From the NCBI GenBank assembly GCA_964626625.1, contig CAZVFV010000005.1:1-29912 (forward strand): a stretch of DNA of 29,912 nt. Direction: 5' to 3'. Origin of the DNA: CAYZPE01 sp964626625 (GTDB lineage: Bacteria; Patescibacteriota; Minisyncoccia; Phycocordibacterales; CAYZPE01). Made by a program: the position numbers and the translations under genes. Positions within the stretch are counted from its first letter, which is position 1, and each line of letters begins with the position of its first letter. Of this stretch, positions 1 through 8,274 are shown piece by piece. The notes under the pieces are model-generated. The model was not told the DNA's origin. It did no database searches and was given only the letters and a program-made list of their open reading frames with translations.

Positions 1-2
1 TT

Positions 3-179
3 ACTTCTCTATATCTCCATCTCTCAAAAATAAATGTTGTTGTGGGGCAACTCGTGCTTCCTTATAAAACAATTGGTAAAAGTGGAGATACTGGTTTTTC
101 TGGAGGACCACATTTACATATTAGTATTAAAATTGATGGTATTTCGATTGATCCAGTAACTTTTCTCAAACTGTACTAG
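3..179 (+). CDS. M23 family (LytM-type) peptidase, C-terminal fragment
   Basis: The reading frame is open from the window edge to a TAG at 177-179, so the 5' part lies outside. The 58 visible residues match the end of a zinc-dependent M23 endopeptidase, which cuts peptide cross-links in peptidoglycan outside the membrane. Visible motifs are LYLHLS near the start, GKSGDTGFSGGPHLHI in the middle (PHLH carries the family's HxH zinc/catalytic histidines) and a closing DPVTFL. The fold, remaining zinc ligands and any signal peptide are upstream and cannot be judged. Family assignment is strong; which cross-link is cut is unknown. Confidence 0.85.
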   Translation, partial: TSLYLHLSKINVVVGQLVLPYKTIGKSGDTGFSGGPHLHISIKIDGISIDPVTFLKLY

Positions 180-190
180 TTAATTTATTA

Positions 191-199
191 TGGTATAAT
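191..199 (+). promoter_or_regulatory. Extended -10 promoter for the DUF5671 gene
   Basis: TGG followed by a perfect TATAAT (194-199) lies 8 bases before the ATG at 208. Transcription starting about 7 bases after the hexamer would give a leaderless or nearly leaderless mRNA. No clear -35 is seen. Confidence 0.55.
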
Positions 200-207
200 T
201 TATATAT

Positions 208-1146
208 ATGGAAAATACAAAAACACACATGTCTCCAAAAGATTTTTTTCTTCTTGGAGGCATAGTTGTAGCTTTATATACGGTTGCTATTAGTTTTATT
301 AATCTTGTTTTTGCTTTGATTGACGTACTCTATCCACCTCTTAATGCTTATTATGGATCTTATTCTTCTCCAATAAGCTGGACTGTAGCGATGTTACTTG
401 TTGTTTTTCCGACACTACTCATTCTCTCATGGCTTTTAAAACGAGACTTTTCAGTTAATCCAGAAAAGAAAGAATTAGGTCTTCGTAAATGGTTTGTATA
501 TGGAACATTGTTTATTACGGGAATTGTACTTGTTGTTGATTTAATAACTGTACTCTATAGATTCCTTAATGGAGACTTACTTACGACTGGTTTTCTTCTA
601 AAAGCTCTTACGGTATCTATTGTTGCTGGTTGTGTGTTTATATACTACGTTCTTGAACTTAGGGGTAAAACTTCTGGAACTGTAAATATAGTAGCTTTTT
701 GGGGAAGCACACTTGTTGTTCTTGCTTTAATTATCGCAAGTTTTGCTGTTGTAGGTTCTCCTCGAACTCAACGACTGGTGAAGTACGATACACAACGAGT
801 TCAGGATTTACAAAATATTCAATGGCAAGTCTTAAATTTCTGGCAACAAAAAGGAAAGCTCCCAAGTACTCTTTCTGACCTCGAAGATCCTTTTTCAGGA
901 GGATCATATGCTGTTGACCCTGAGACAGGTACATCATATGAATATTCCGTAAAAAACTTACTTACATTTGAATTATGTGCTGACTTTTCTCTTGCGAATA
1001 ATGAAGTTAATTCCGGATATCAAGCTAAAGAATTATCTCGAGACCCATATCCAATTGACGGAGGAGATAGTTGGAAACATAATTCAGGAAATCAGTGTTT
1101 TGAAAGAACTATCGATCCTGAGCGATACCCAATATTTAAAAAATAA
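208..1146 (+). CDS. DUF5671-type four-helix membrane protein with exported C-terminal domain
   Basis: This 312-residue protein has four predicted membrane segments (about residues 14-38, 56-76, 93-115 and 129-150) arranged as in DUF5671, a domain I associate with CPR bacteria. A fifth hydrophobic stretch at about 163-182 leads into a soluble tail. The tail (about 190-312) has features of pilin-like/GspG C-terminal domains: a D-x-Q-R-V-x-D-L-Q-N-I helix, then KLPSTLSDL, a DPETGTSYEY loop, and two cysteines (C257, C299) that could form a disulfide. Those resemblances are by eye. There is no ribosome-binding site; the start was chosen from the -10 just upstream. A terminator follows the stop. 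Function unknown; likely a membrane-anchored surface or sensor protein. Confidence 0.75.
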   Translation: MENTKTHMSPKDFFLLGGIVVALYTVAISFINLVFALIDVLYPPLNAYYGSYSSPISWTVAMLLVVFPTLLILSWLLKRDFSVNPEKKELGLRKWFVYGTLFITGIVLVVDLITVLYRFLNGDLLTTGFLLKALTVSIVAGCVFIYYVLELRGKTSGTVNIVAFWGSTLVVLALIIASFAVVGSPRTQRLVKYDTQRVQDLQNIQWQVLNFWQQKGKLPSTLSDLEDPFSGGSYAVDPETGTSYEYSVKNLLTFELCADFSLANNEVNSGYQAKELSRDPYPIDGGDSWKHNSGNQCFERTIDPERYPIFKK

Positions 1147-1151
1147 ATAAA

Positions 1152-1188
1152 AAATAAAAAACAGTCTTTGCCAAGACTGTTTTTTATT
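1152..1188 (+). terminator. Rho-independent terminator after the DUF5671 gene
   Basis: An 8-bp stem ACAGTCTT/AAGACTGT (1161-1168 with 1173-1180) has a 4-base loop, a T-rich tract after it and an A-rich tract before it. It separates this gene from leuS. Confidence 0.85.
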
Positions 1189-1199
1189 TGTATTATTTT

Positions 1200-1205
1200 G
1201 ATACT
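1200..1205 (+). promoter_or_regulatory. Possible -10 for leuS
   Basis: GATACT ends 5 bases before the leuS ATG at 1211 and follows the terminator T-tract. It fits the short -10-to-ATG spacing seen elsewhere in the window, but the hexamer is imperfect and there is no -35. Confidence 0.3.
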
Positions 1206-1210
1206 TATAC

Positions 1211-3625
1211 ATGAAACAATACGACCATAAAAAAATAGAAAAGAAGTGGCAGAAGGAGTGGGCTAAACAAGAGCTTTTTAAAACTGAAGAAAATTCTCCA
1301 AAGCCAAAGTGTTTTGTGCTCGATATGTTTCCGTATCCATCAGGAGAAGGTCTCCATGTTGGTCATCCAAAAGGATATATAGCAACTGATATTTATTCTC
1401 GCTATAAAAAAATGAGTGGCTTTGCGGTGCTTCATCCAATGGGTTGGGATGCTTTTGGACTACCTGCTGAAAATTATGCGATTAAAAACAAAATTCATCC
1501 GCGAGAGGCAGTAGAAAAAAATATAAAAAGATTTAAGGAGCAACTTTCTATTATTGGTTTTAACTATGATTGGGAAAGAGAAATAAATACGACTGATCCA
1601 GAATATTACAAATGGACACAGTGGATTTTCTTACAAATGTATAAAAAAGGTTTGGCATACGAGTCACACGAGCCTATTAACTGGTGTCCATCGTGTCAAA
1701 CAGGACTTGCAAATGAAGATTTGGAAGATGGAACATGTGAACGATGTGGTTCGGTAGTTGAAAAGCGTCCCATACGACAGTGGGTATTAAGAATTACAGA
1801 TTACGCTGATAAATTACTTCAAGGTTTAGAAAAACTTGATTGGCCAGAATCGATTAAAGAAAGTCAGCGAAATTGGATTGGACGAAGTGAGGGGGCTGAA
1901 TTTGAATTCAAACTCACAACTAAAAATTTACAACTCGAAGCTATTAGGGTATTTACAACACGACCAGACACTTTGTTTGGTGTTACGTACGTCGTACTTT
2001 CACCTGAAAGTAACTATGTGCAATCCCTGAAAGATAATATTTTAAATTGGACTGAGGTTGAAAAATATATTGAGGAAGTAAAACATAAAACAGAAATCGA
2101 AAGAACAACTGAAGGAAAAGAGAAAACAGGTGTTGAGCTTCAAGGAATAAAGGTTACTAATCCTGCACATGGAGAAGATGTGTCTGTATGGGTCGCTGAT
2201 TATGTGCTTGGTGGTTATGGAACAGGTGCGGTTATGGCGGTCCCTGCTCATGATGAAAGAGATTTTACTTTTGCTAAAAAATATAATTTAGAAATTAAAC
2301 AGGTAATTTCTGGTGGTGTAGAAAATGAACCATATCTTGAAAATGGAAACTTAATACACTCAGGTGAATTTAATGGTTTACATTCAGACAAAGCGATAGA
2401 AAAAATAATCAATACATTTGGTAAGAAAAAAGTTACTTATAAACTCCGTGACTGGGTGTTTTCAAGGCAAAGATATTGGGGTGAACCAATACCATTAATT
2501 CATTGTGAAAAATGCGGGGTTATTGCTGTGCCTGAAAAAGATTTACCAGTAAAACTTCCAGATGTTAAAAAATACGAACCAACTGGTACGGGTGAGTCAC
2601 CGCTTGCTGGAATAGATGAGTGGGTGAATGTAGATTGCCCAGAGTGTGGCGGAAAAGGTAAACGAGAGACAAATACGATGCCTCAATGGGCAGGATCTTG
2701 CTGGTATTACCTTGCGTATATAATGCGAGGAAATACTAATTTTAAATTTCCAATTTCACAGTATAAAGATGTGTTTAAGAAATGGCTTCCTGTAGATATG
2801 TATGTTGGTGGTGCTGAGCATGCAACCAGACATCTTATATATGCTCGTTTTTGGCATAAGTTTTTGTTTGATATTGGAGTTGTTTCAACAGAAGAGCCGT
2901 TCAAACGCCTTCAACACGTTGGTCTTATTCAAGCTTCAGATGGGCGCAAGATGAGTAAGCGCTACGGTAACGTTATTAATCCTGATGATATTATAGAAAC
3001 ATGGGGAGCAGATACTATGCGTGTCTATGAAATGTTTATGGGTCCTTTTGCAAATTCTATTTCATGGAATACAGACAGTATGATTGGCTCACGAAGATTT
3101 CTGGAGAAAGTGTGGAGATTACAAGAAAAAGTAAAAGACCAGACAGAAAAGGAGACTGGAGATTTAGAAATTTTACTTCATAAAACAGTTAAAAAAGTTG
3201 GAGAGGATATAGAAAGTTTTTCATTTAATACTGCAATCTCATCACTGATGATTCTAGTTAATGAAATGGAAAAACAAGAAGAAGTTTCCATCTCATATTT
3301 TGAAATTTTGTTAAAACTCGTCACCCCATTTGCTCCTCATATGACTGACGAACTCTGGTCGGTACTTGGGTCTAAGGAATCAATATATCTTGAAAACTGG
3401 CCATCCTTTAACACAGAGAAACTTGTTTCAAATGAGGTTGTTGTTGCAATTCAAGTAAATGGTAAAACACGTGGCAGTATAACTGTTGAAAGAGAGAGTA
3501 CTGAAGATTTTGTTCAAAATAAGGCCAAATTAGAAGTTGAAAAATGGTTGAGTGAGGGTAACGTTCGAAGAGTTGTGTATGTAAAAGGAAGGCTTATTAA
3601 CTTTGTGCTTGAGCAAAAATCCTAG
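1211..3625 (+). CDS. leuS: Leucyl-tRNA synthetase
   Basis: Class I aminoacyl-tRNA synthetase that charges tRNA-Leu in the cytoplasm. At 804 residues it is slightly shorter than the E. coli enzyme (860). Signature motifs are in place: HVGH at 49-52 (HIGH box) and KMSKR at 580-584. A cysteine pair CPSC/CERC (C159, C162, C176, C179) and a second CEKCG...CPECGG set suggest bound zinc. The CP1 editing domain is present, with FTTRPDTLFG near 248-257 and GTGAVMAVPAHDERD near 340-355, so the enzyme should proofread. The anticodon-binding and C-terminal domains follow to the end. It is the first gene after a terminator and has no Shine-Dalgarno sequence. Confidence 0.98.
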   Translation: MKQYDHKKIEKKWQKEWAKQELFKTEENSPKPKCFVLDMFPYPSGEGLHVGHPKGYIATDIYSRYKKMSGFAVLHPMGWDAFGLPAENYAIKNKIHPREAVEKNIKRFKEQLSIIGFNYDWEREINTTDPEYYKWTQWIFLQMYKKGLAYESHEPINWCPSCQTGLANEDLEDGTCERCGSVVEKRPIRQWVLRITDYADKLLQGLEKLDWPESIKESQRNWIGRSEGAEFEFKLTTKNLQLEAIRVFTTRPDTLFGVTYVVLSPESNYVQSLKDNILNWTEVEKYIEEVKHKTEIERTTEGKEKTGVELQGIKVTNPAHGEDVSVWVADYVLGGYGTGAVMAVPAHDERDFTFAKKYNLEIKQVISGGVENEPYLENGNLIHSGEFNGLHSDKAIEKIINTFGKKKVTYKLRDWVFSRQRYWGEPIPLIHCEKCGVIAVPEKDLPVKLPDVKKYEPTGTGESPLAGIDEWVNVDCPECGGKGKRETNTMPQWAGSCWYYLAYIMRGNTNFKFPISQYKDVFKKWLPVDMYVGGAEHATRHLIYARFWHKFLFDIGVVSTEEPFKRLQHVGLIQASDGRKMSKRYGNVINPDDIIETWGADTMRVYEMFMGPFANSISWNTDSMIGSRRFLEKVWRLQEKVKDQTEKETGDLEILLHKTVKKVGEDIESFSFNTAISSLMILVNEMEKQEEVSISYFEILLKLVTPFAPHMTDELWSVLGSKESIYLENWPSFNTEKLVSNEVVVAIQVNGKTRGSITVERESTEDFVQNKAKLEVEKWLSEGNVRRVVYVKGRLINFVLEQKS

Positions 3626-3689
3626 TGTTTGACTTTTCCGGAGTATATGATAGAAATAAGAGACTTTAAAAAACAACATACCTACACAT

Positions 3690-4727
3690 ATGGCAAAAAA
3701 CGAAGTAATCACATTTAAACCAAAACAAGTTACAAAACGTCTTCTTGGCGTATTACCAGAAAGAGCTCGTGATGTTGTTGTTGGTAGATTTGGATTAGGA
3801 ACTAATCCAACAAAGCTCACTCTTGAAGCTATTGGTAAAAAATATGGTATTACTCGTGAACGTGTACGACAGATTGAAAATTATTCTTTAACAAACATTC
3901 GTAAATCAAAAGATTACGAAAAAGAAAGAAAGGTTTTTGAAGAACTTAAAAAATTAATATCTACACTTGGTGGTATGGTAGCTGAGCACGATCTTTTAGA
4001 TCATGTTTCAAAAGAACATAGTACTCAAAACCATATACATTTTCTTCTTGTAGTAGGTGATGATTTTAAGAAACATAAAGAAGATGAAGAATTTAAACAT
4101 CGATGGCACATTGATGAAAGGCTCTCAGGTCAGATTCACGGATCATTACGAAAGCTTTATGAAGGTCTGTCTGATGAACAAATTGTTCCAGAATCAGAAT
4201 TTCTAAAGGCATTTCTTGAACATCTTAAGGATGTCTCAGAAGAATATAAAGATGAAGAAGTTTTGAAACGATGGCTTTCTCTTTCAAAGAATATTAGCAA
4301 GAATCCGCTTGGTGAATGGGGTAAGAGTCAGTCTCCAAATATTAAAGCTAAGGGTATTAGAGATTACGCTTTCTTGGTTATAAGACAACATGGTTCACCT
4401 ATTCATTTCCGTGAGGTTGCAAAAGCTATCGAGACAGTTTTTAAAAAGAAAGCTCATGTTGCAACGACTCACAATGAACTTATAAAAGATAAAAGATTTG
4501 TTTTGGTTGGTCGCGGACTCTATGCTCTCGCCGAATGGGGTTACATGAGCGGAGTGGTTAAGGATGTTGTAAAAAAGATTTTAGATAAAAATGGTCCTTT
4601 AACTAAAGATGAAGTTATAGACAAGGTTTTAAAGGAGCGTTATGTAAAAGAAAATACTATTTTGGTAAATCTCCAAAATCCAAAATTCTTTAAGAAAGAC
4701 GGTCAAGGTAAATACTCAAACATGTAA
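3690..4727 (+). CDS. Sigma-70 region 4-like HTH protein with C-terminal HARE-HTH domain
   Basis: This 345-residue protein has near its N terminus (about 44-70) a helix-turn-helix typical of sigma-70 region 4, ending in ITRERVRQIE, the core of the -35 recognition helix. No region 2 or 3 is visible, so it should not direct promoter opening alone. A charged alpha-helical middle (about 75-215) leads to a second winged-helix module (about 225-290; IRDYAFLVIRQHGSPIHFREVAKAI, here split as two parts, IRDYAFLVIRQHG and SPIHFREVAKAI) resembling HARE-HTH, the domain of the RNA polymerase delta subunit. A third small HTH-like segment may lie at about 295-330. A role as an RNA polymerase accessory or regulator is inferred. 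It is monocistronic, with an untranslated leader of roughly 40 bases after a TATGAT at 3646, and is closed by a terminator. Confidence 0.8.
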   Translation: MAKNEVITFKPKQVTKRLLGVLPERARDVVVGRFGLGTNPTKLTLEAIGKKYGITRERVRQIENYSLTNIRKSKDYEKERKVFEELKKLISTLGGMVAEHDLLDHVSKEHSTQNHIHFLLVVGDDFKKHKEDEEFKHRWHIDERLSGQIHGSLRKLYEGLSDEQIVPESEFLKAFLEHLKDVSEEYKDEEVLKRWLSLSKNISKNPLGEWGKSQSPNIKAKGIRDYAFLVIRQHGSPIHFREVAKAIETVFKKKAHVATTHNELIKDKRFVLVGRGLYALAEWGYMSGVVKDVVKKILDKNGPLTKDEVIDKVLKERYVKENTILVNLQNPKFFKKDGQGKYSNM

Positions 4728-4728
4728 C

Positions 4729-4757
4729 AAAAAACACCCTTCGCAGGGTTTTTTTTG
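4729..4757 (+). terminator. Rho-independent terminator after the sigma-4/HARE-HTH gene
   Basis: CCCT/AGGG stem with a TCGC loop (737-748 of the 4 kb block), flanked by an A-run before and a long T-run after that extend the pairing. Confidence 0.8.
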
Positions 4758-4780
4758 TTTTCTGGACTTGTTAAACCTTA

Positions 4781-4789
4781 TGATACAAT
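4781..4789 (+). promoter_or_regulatory. Extended -10 promoter for the DUF8128-like gene
   Basis: TGA followed by TACAAT (4784-4789), 9 bases before the ATG at 4799. It fits the TGn extended -10 with a very short or absent leader. Confidence 0.5.
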
Positions 4790-4798
4790 TAAAAAATA

Positions 4799-6064
4799 AT
4801 GTTTTCGAGTCTAACTGATATATTGATAAAATTATTTGGAGAAACCGTTTGGGCTAATTTAATATTGGCTTTTAAAGTTGTTGTATACTCGGCTTTTATT
4901 TGGGTCCCTTTTATTCTTGTTGCAGCATTAGTAAAAACTTGGATGAGTTACATTCGAGCTCACTTTATACAAAAACAGGGATCAGTTTTGTATGAGATTA
5001 AAATACCAAAAGAACTCAATAAGTCTCCAGCTGCTATGGAGGTTTTTTTGTCACACTTACATCAAATGGGCAATGCGACATATATTGAGGCGTATTGGGA
5101 GGGAAAAGTTCGTCCTTGGTTTTCTCTAGAATTAGTTTCTATTGGAGGAGATGTTAAGTTTTTTATCTGGACACCAGCAAAACAAAAAGGCATTGTTGAG
5201 GCACAGTTGTATGCACAGTACCCAACCGTTGAAATACATGAGGTCGCTGACTATGTAGCAGAAATGCCGTATAATCCTCTTGAATATCAGTATTTCGGTC
5301 TCCAGTGGAAGCTGGTTAAGGAAGATGCTTATCCATTAAAAACATATGTTGATTATGGACTTGATAAAGATCCTAAAGAAGAGTTTAAGATTGATCCAAT
5401 TACATCAGCCATAGAATTTCTAGGGTCAATGAAAGAAGGTGAATTTATTTGGATTCAATTTTTGATTCGAGCACATAAAGCAGAAGGCTTGAAAGATGGA
5501 CGTTTGTTTAAAAAGCCAGATTGGAAAGATGGTGCTAAAAAAGTTATTGCAAAAATTGCCGAAGAATCTCGACTTGGTAAGGGTGATGCAGAAAAAGGAA
5601 CAACTCTTAGGCTTACAAAAGGTCAGCAAGATATTATTGCTTCAATAGAAAGAAGTTTAGGTAAGTATCCATTTGAAACTGTTGCGCGTGGAATGTATAT
5701 TGCAAAAGAGGGTGTTTTTAATTCTACAAATATTGGGGGACTCATAGGATCTTTAAAGCAGTACAGCTCTCCAGATCTTAATGGTTTCAAACCTGGTTTT
5801 GCAACAGGTGTTGATTATCCATGGCAAGATTTTCGAGGTAAGAAAGTTGCTAGTTGGAAAAAAGAGCTTTTCGATGCATATAAACATAGGTCTTATTTTT
5901 ATGGACCCTATAAAAATTATAAAAGTGATAAGTCTCCTTCATATATATTAACCACTGAGGAGCTTGCAACGCTATGGCATTTCCCTGGAGGAGTTGCTGC
6001 TACTCCGACACTTACCCGAGTTCCTTCAAAGAAAGGAGAGGCTCCTGCCAATTTGCCTATATAG
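4799..6064 (+). CDS. DUF8128-like membrane protein
   Basis: 421 residues with one long N-terminal membrane segment (about 20-45) and a large soluble domain. The domain matches my recollection of DUF8128, a CPR-conserved family. Its C-terminal signature is visible: a TTEELATLWHFPG stretch, then PTLTRVPSKKGEAPANLP. Similar tail motifs occur in proteins coded next to VirB4/TraD-type ATPases; I recall this from family patterns and have not checked it. No ATPase motif is present and no such ATPase lies nearby. The stop is 2 bases before the mltG ATG, so the two are probably cotranscribed and may both act at the cell envelope. Function unknown. Confidence 0.6.
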   Translation: MFSSLTDILIKLFGETVWANLILAFKVVVYSAFIWVPFILVAALVKTWMSYIRAHFIQKQGSVLYEIKIPKELNKSPAAMEVFLSHLHQMGNATYIEAYWEGKVRPWFSLELVSIGGDVKFFIWTPAKQKGIVEAQLYAQYPTVEIHEVADYVAEMPYNPLEYQYFGLQWKLVKEDAYPLKTYVDYGLDKDPKEEFKIDPITSAIEFLGSMKEGEFIWIQFLIRAHKAEGLKDGRLFKKPDWKDGAKKVIAKIAEESRLGKGDAEKGTTLRLTKGQQDIIASIERSLGKYPFETVARGMYIAKEGVFNSTNIGGLIGSLKQYSSPDLNGFKPGFATGVDYPWQDFRGKKVASWKKELFDAYKHRSYFYGPYKNYKSDKSPSYILTTEELATLWHFPGGVAATPTLTRVPSKKGEAPANLPI

Positions 6065-6066
6065 TA

Positions 6067-7107
6067 ATGGAATATATACGTTTATTTTTAAAAAAAGCAG
6101 AATATCTTATTTCAGTATCTGTAGCGTATATGGATAAGACTTTTTTACATATTTGGTCACATAAAAAAAGTCGAAGCATTTTCATGGTAGGTGTTATTTC
6201 TGTAGTCTGTGCTGTGCTGTGGTATTCTTTTTTTATCCAACCTCCTAAGGATTTTCCAAAACATTCTTTGTTTGATATTCCTGAAGGATCAACACTTAAT
6301 CAAGTTTCTCAGAAATTACATAATCAGGGCTACATACTTTCTCCTTTCTGGTTTAAGGTGACGGTCTCACTAACTTCTGGAAGTTCTTCTGTACAAGCTG
6401 GAGATTATTTTTTTGCAAAAGAAAAGAATCTAATTGCTATCGCAAAAAGGGTGACTTCGGGAGATTACGGTCTTGAACCAGAAAGAGTAACTATTCACGA
6501 AGGATTAAGTTCCTTTAAAGTAGCGGAGTTATTTGCTTCGAGATTTCCTAAGTTCGATCCAGAATACTTTGTTAATAACGCTCCTGAAGGATATTTATTT
6601 CCTGATACATATTTTTTTCTTCCTACCATAAAAGCGACAGATGTAATTCAAACTATGCGTCAAAATTTTGACAGGCAAATTATTTCAGTTAAAGAAGATT
6701 TAGAAAAATTTGGGAAACCTCTCGAAGATATAATTAAGATGGCTTCAATTCTTGAGGGTGAAGCAAGGAAGTTTGAAACACGTCAGACTGTAGCTGGAAT
6801 TTTATGGAGAAGAATTGATCTTGGTATGCCACTTCAAGTTGACGCCTCTTTCGTATATATAAATGGTAAAAACTCTTTTACGCTAACTACTGAAGATTTA
6901 CGAGAAGATTCTCCTTATAATAGCTATACCCGCTTAGGACTCCCTCCAACACCAATTTCAAATCCAGGACTTGAGTCTATTCAGGCGGCTATTGCACCAA
7001 TTGAAACAAAGTATTTATACTTCCTTACTGATAAAACAGGAGTTATGCGGTATGGAATTACCTACGATGACCATCTCAAGAACAGAAGGCTGTACCTGGG
7101 GAAATAA
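6067..7107 (+). CDS. mltG: Endolytic murein transglycosylase MltG (YceG-like)
   Basis: MltG cuts nascent glycan strands at the outer face of the membrane. The frame is open from upstream, but the ATG at 6067 is preferred because it follows the previous stop by 2 bases and gives a normal product of 346 residues. A cytoplasmic stretch of about 37 residues precedes one membrane helix (about 38-57). A LysM-like part (about 65-125) follows, then the YceG core: PEGYLFPDTYFF near 177-188, the catalytic-glutamate segment ASILEGEAR (family form ASIVEKEA) near 227-235, LGMPLQVDASFVY, and the closing YNSYTRLGLPPTPISNPG. Active-site elements look intact. Confidence 0.95.
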   Translation: MEYIRLFLKKAEYLISVSVAYMDKTFLHIWSHKKSRSIFMVGVISVVCAVLWYSFFIQPPKDFPKHSLFDIPEGSTLNQVSQKLHNQGYILSPFWFKVTVSLTSGSSSVQAGDYFFAKEKNLIAIAKRVTSGDYGLEPERVTIHEGLSSFKVAELFASRFPKFDPEYFVNNAPEGYLFPDTYFFLPTIKATDVIQTMRQNFDRQIISVKEDLEKFGKPLEDIIKMASILEGEARKFETRQTVAGILWRRIDLGMPLQVDASFVYINGKNSFTLTTEDLREDSPYNSYTRLGLPPTPISNPGLESIQAAIAPIETKYLYFLTDKTGVMRYGITYDDHLKNRRLYLGK

Positions 7108-7135
7108 TTGACAATTATGTAAAATGTGTTAATTT
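7108..7135 (+). promoter_or_regulatory. Promoter of the HEXXH protein gene
   Basis: Perfect TTGACA (7108-7113, starting right after the mltG stop), 16-base spacer, then TGT-TAATTT (extended -10, hexamer 7130-7135). A start near 7142 would leave a leader of about 45 bases with a ribosome-binding site, unlike the leaderless genes around it. Confidence 0.5.
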
Positions 7136-7187
7136 TAGTTTAGTTTTTGAACATTGTTAAATTAATACTTACAAAAAGGGGCTTTTG

Positions 7188-8219
7188 ATGACTTATATTC
7201 CTTTGATTCGCTATGAGGGAGATGAAACTGTTCTGATAATTTGTGGGCGTGAAGTCCGGTTGAGAGATCTGAGTAGTCTTCCTCAAAGATTGAAAAATCA
7301 CTTCATTGAGGCTTTGGTTTTATCGGTCGTTGGGTTTATGTCGCTATACCAAAGAATTAGTTTCAATCTTGAGTTACATGATTCGAATGGTAATACGGCA
7401 GGTGCTGTAGATACGTGTCGATATGTTTTAACGGGTGAAATCGTTATTCATATTTACCCTGACAGACTTATAACTTACTGTAATCCAAAAACTAAGGTAC
7501 CTACATCAAAAGTTCTTTCTGGAAAGAGTATTGGAGGGTGGTCTGAATCTGTGGCTGATTGGTTAAGTTTATCTGGCACAAAGAAGCTGATTTCTACGAA
7601 AATAACATCAGTACTCATACATGAGTTCGGACACATTAAGCACGCAATTGAGAATCCTTTTTTCTTTGAAAGGTACAATGAGCTTAAATTACGTAGTCGA
7701 CATCCAAAAATTAATCAAATTTACAGATTAGAGTCTGATTCGTGTCGAGCTACATGTTCATGTTTAGGATTTATAATCCGAAACGCTTTCTTTCAATTAA
7801 TTGCCGAAGGTGTTGCTGATAATGAATTGTACACACTGAAAGAAAATTCAGTATATGCCAACCCAAAATACGAAGATGTGAAAGAATTACTCCAGCTTTC
7901 ATTAGGTGAATTAGAAGTTTTGTTGATCGGTTTGGAGCAAACAGGTAAATTTTCACCTCAATCAAATTTTACATGGTATGGATTATTTGAAGGTGCGTTA
8001 CCTTACCTTCTTGGAAGACATGTGTTCTTGATTGCAGAGTCAGAGGGTGTTCAGGTGATAAAGTGTACACCAACTGAACTGATTGACACATGGTATCGAT
8101 TGGGGTGCGAAAGGCGGAACATTAAACCCCTTGTAAGTATTAGAACGGGGCAGGGTTTATTTGATCAAAGACATTACCTGACCTGGTGTCGCAAGATAGG
8201 TTCCATGAACCGTAAATAG
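7188..8219 (+). CDS. Putative HEXXH zinc metalloprotein, function unknown
   Basis: The start is the ATG at 7188, which follows the purine-rich AAAAAGGGG (7172-7180) by 7 bases; TTG at 7185 is in frame but less likely. The product has 343 residues. HEFGH at 145-149 is a classic HEXXH zinc motif in a LIHEFGHIKHAIE helix, and E182 in a LESDS stretch could be the third ligand, as in gluzincins. An N-terminal hydrophobic stretch (about 38-55) is too weak to call a membrane helix. I do not recognise the rest. The gene stands alone between mltG and mnmA, with its own promoter and terminator, and is followed directly by repeat R1. It could be a protease or a zinc-binding protein without catalysis. 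Confidence 0.6.
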   Translation: MTYIPLIRYEGDETVLIICGREVRLRDLSSLPQRLKNHFIEALVLSVVGFMSLYQRISFNLELHDSNGNTAGAVDTCRYVLTGEIVIHIYPDRLITYCNPKTKVPTSKVLSGKSIGGWSESVADWLSLSGTKKLISTKITSVLIHEFGHIKHAIENPFFFERYNELKLRSRHPKINQIYRLESDSCRATCSCLGFIIRNAFFQLIAEGVADNELYTLKENSVYANPKYEDVKELLQLSLGELEVLLIGLEQTGKFSPQSNFTWYGLFEGALPYLLGRHVFLIAESEGVQVIKCTPTELIDTWYRLGCERRNIKPLVSIRTGQGLFDQRHYLTWCRKIGSMNRK

Positions 8220-8238
8220 TAAAATTGAATGATCGACA

Positions 8239-8274
8239 AAATCCCCCCCCTATTGGAGAGTGGGGGATTTTTTT
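8239..8274 (+). terminator. Rho-independent terminator after the HEXXH gene
   Basis: AAATCCCCC/GGGGGATTT stem followed by seven Ts in all (268-274 of the 8 kb block). It lies 19 bases after the stop, and repeat R1 begins immediately after the T-run. Confidence 0.9.

Noticed and set aside
5974..6066. Upstream extension of the mltG frame
   Set aside because: It overlaps the end of the DUF8128-like gene by 90 bases; ATG 6067 gives a normal MltG.
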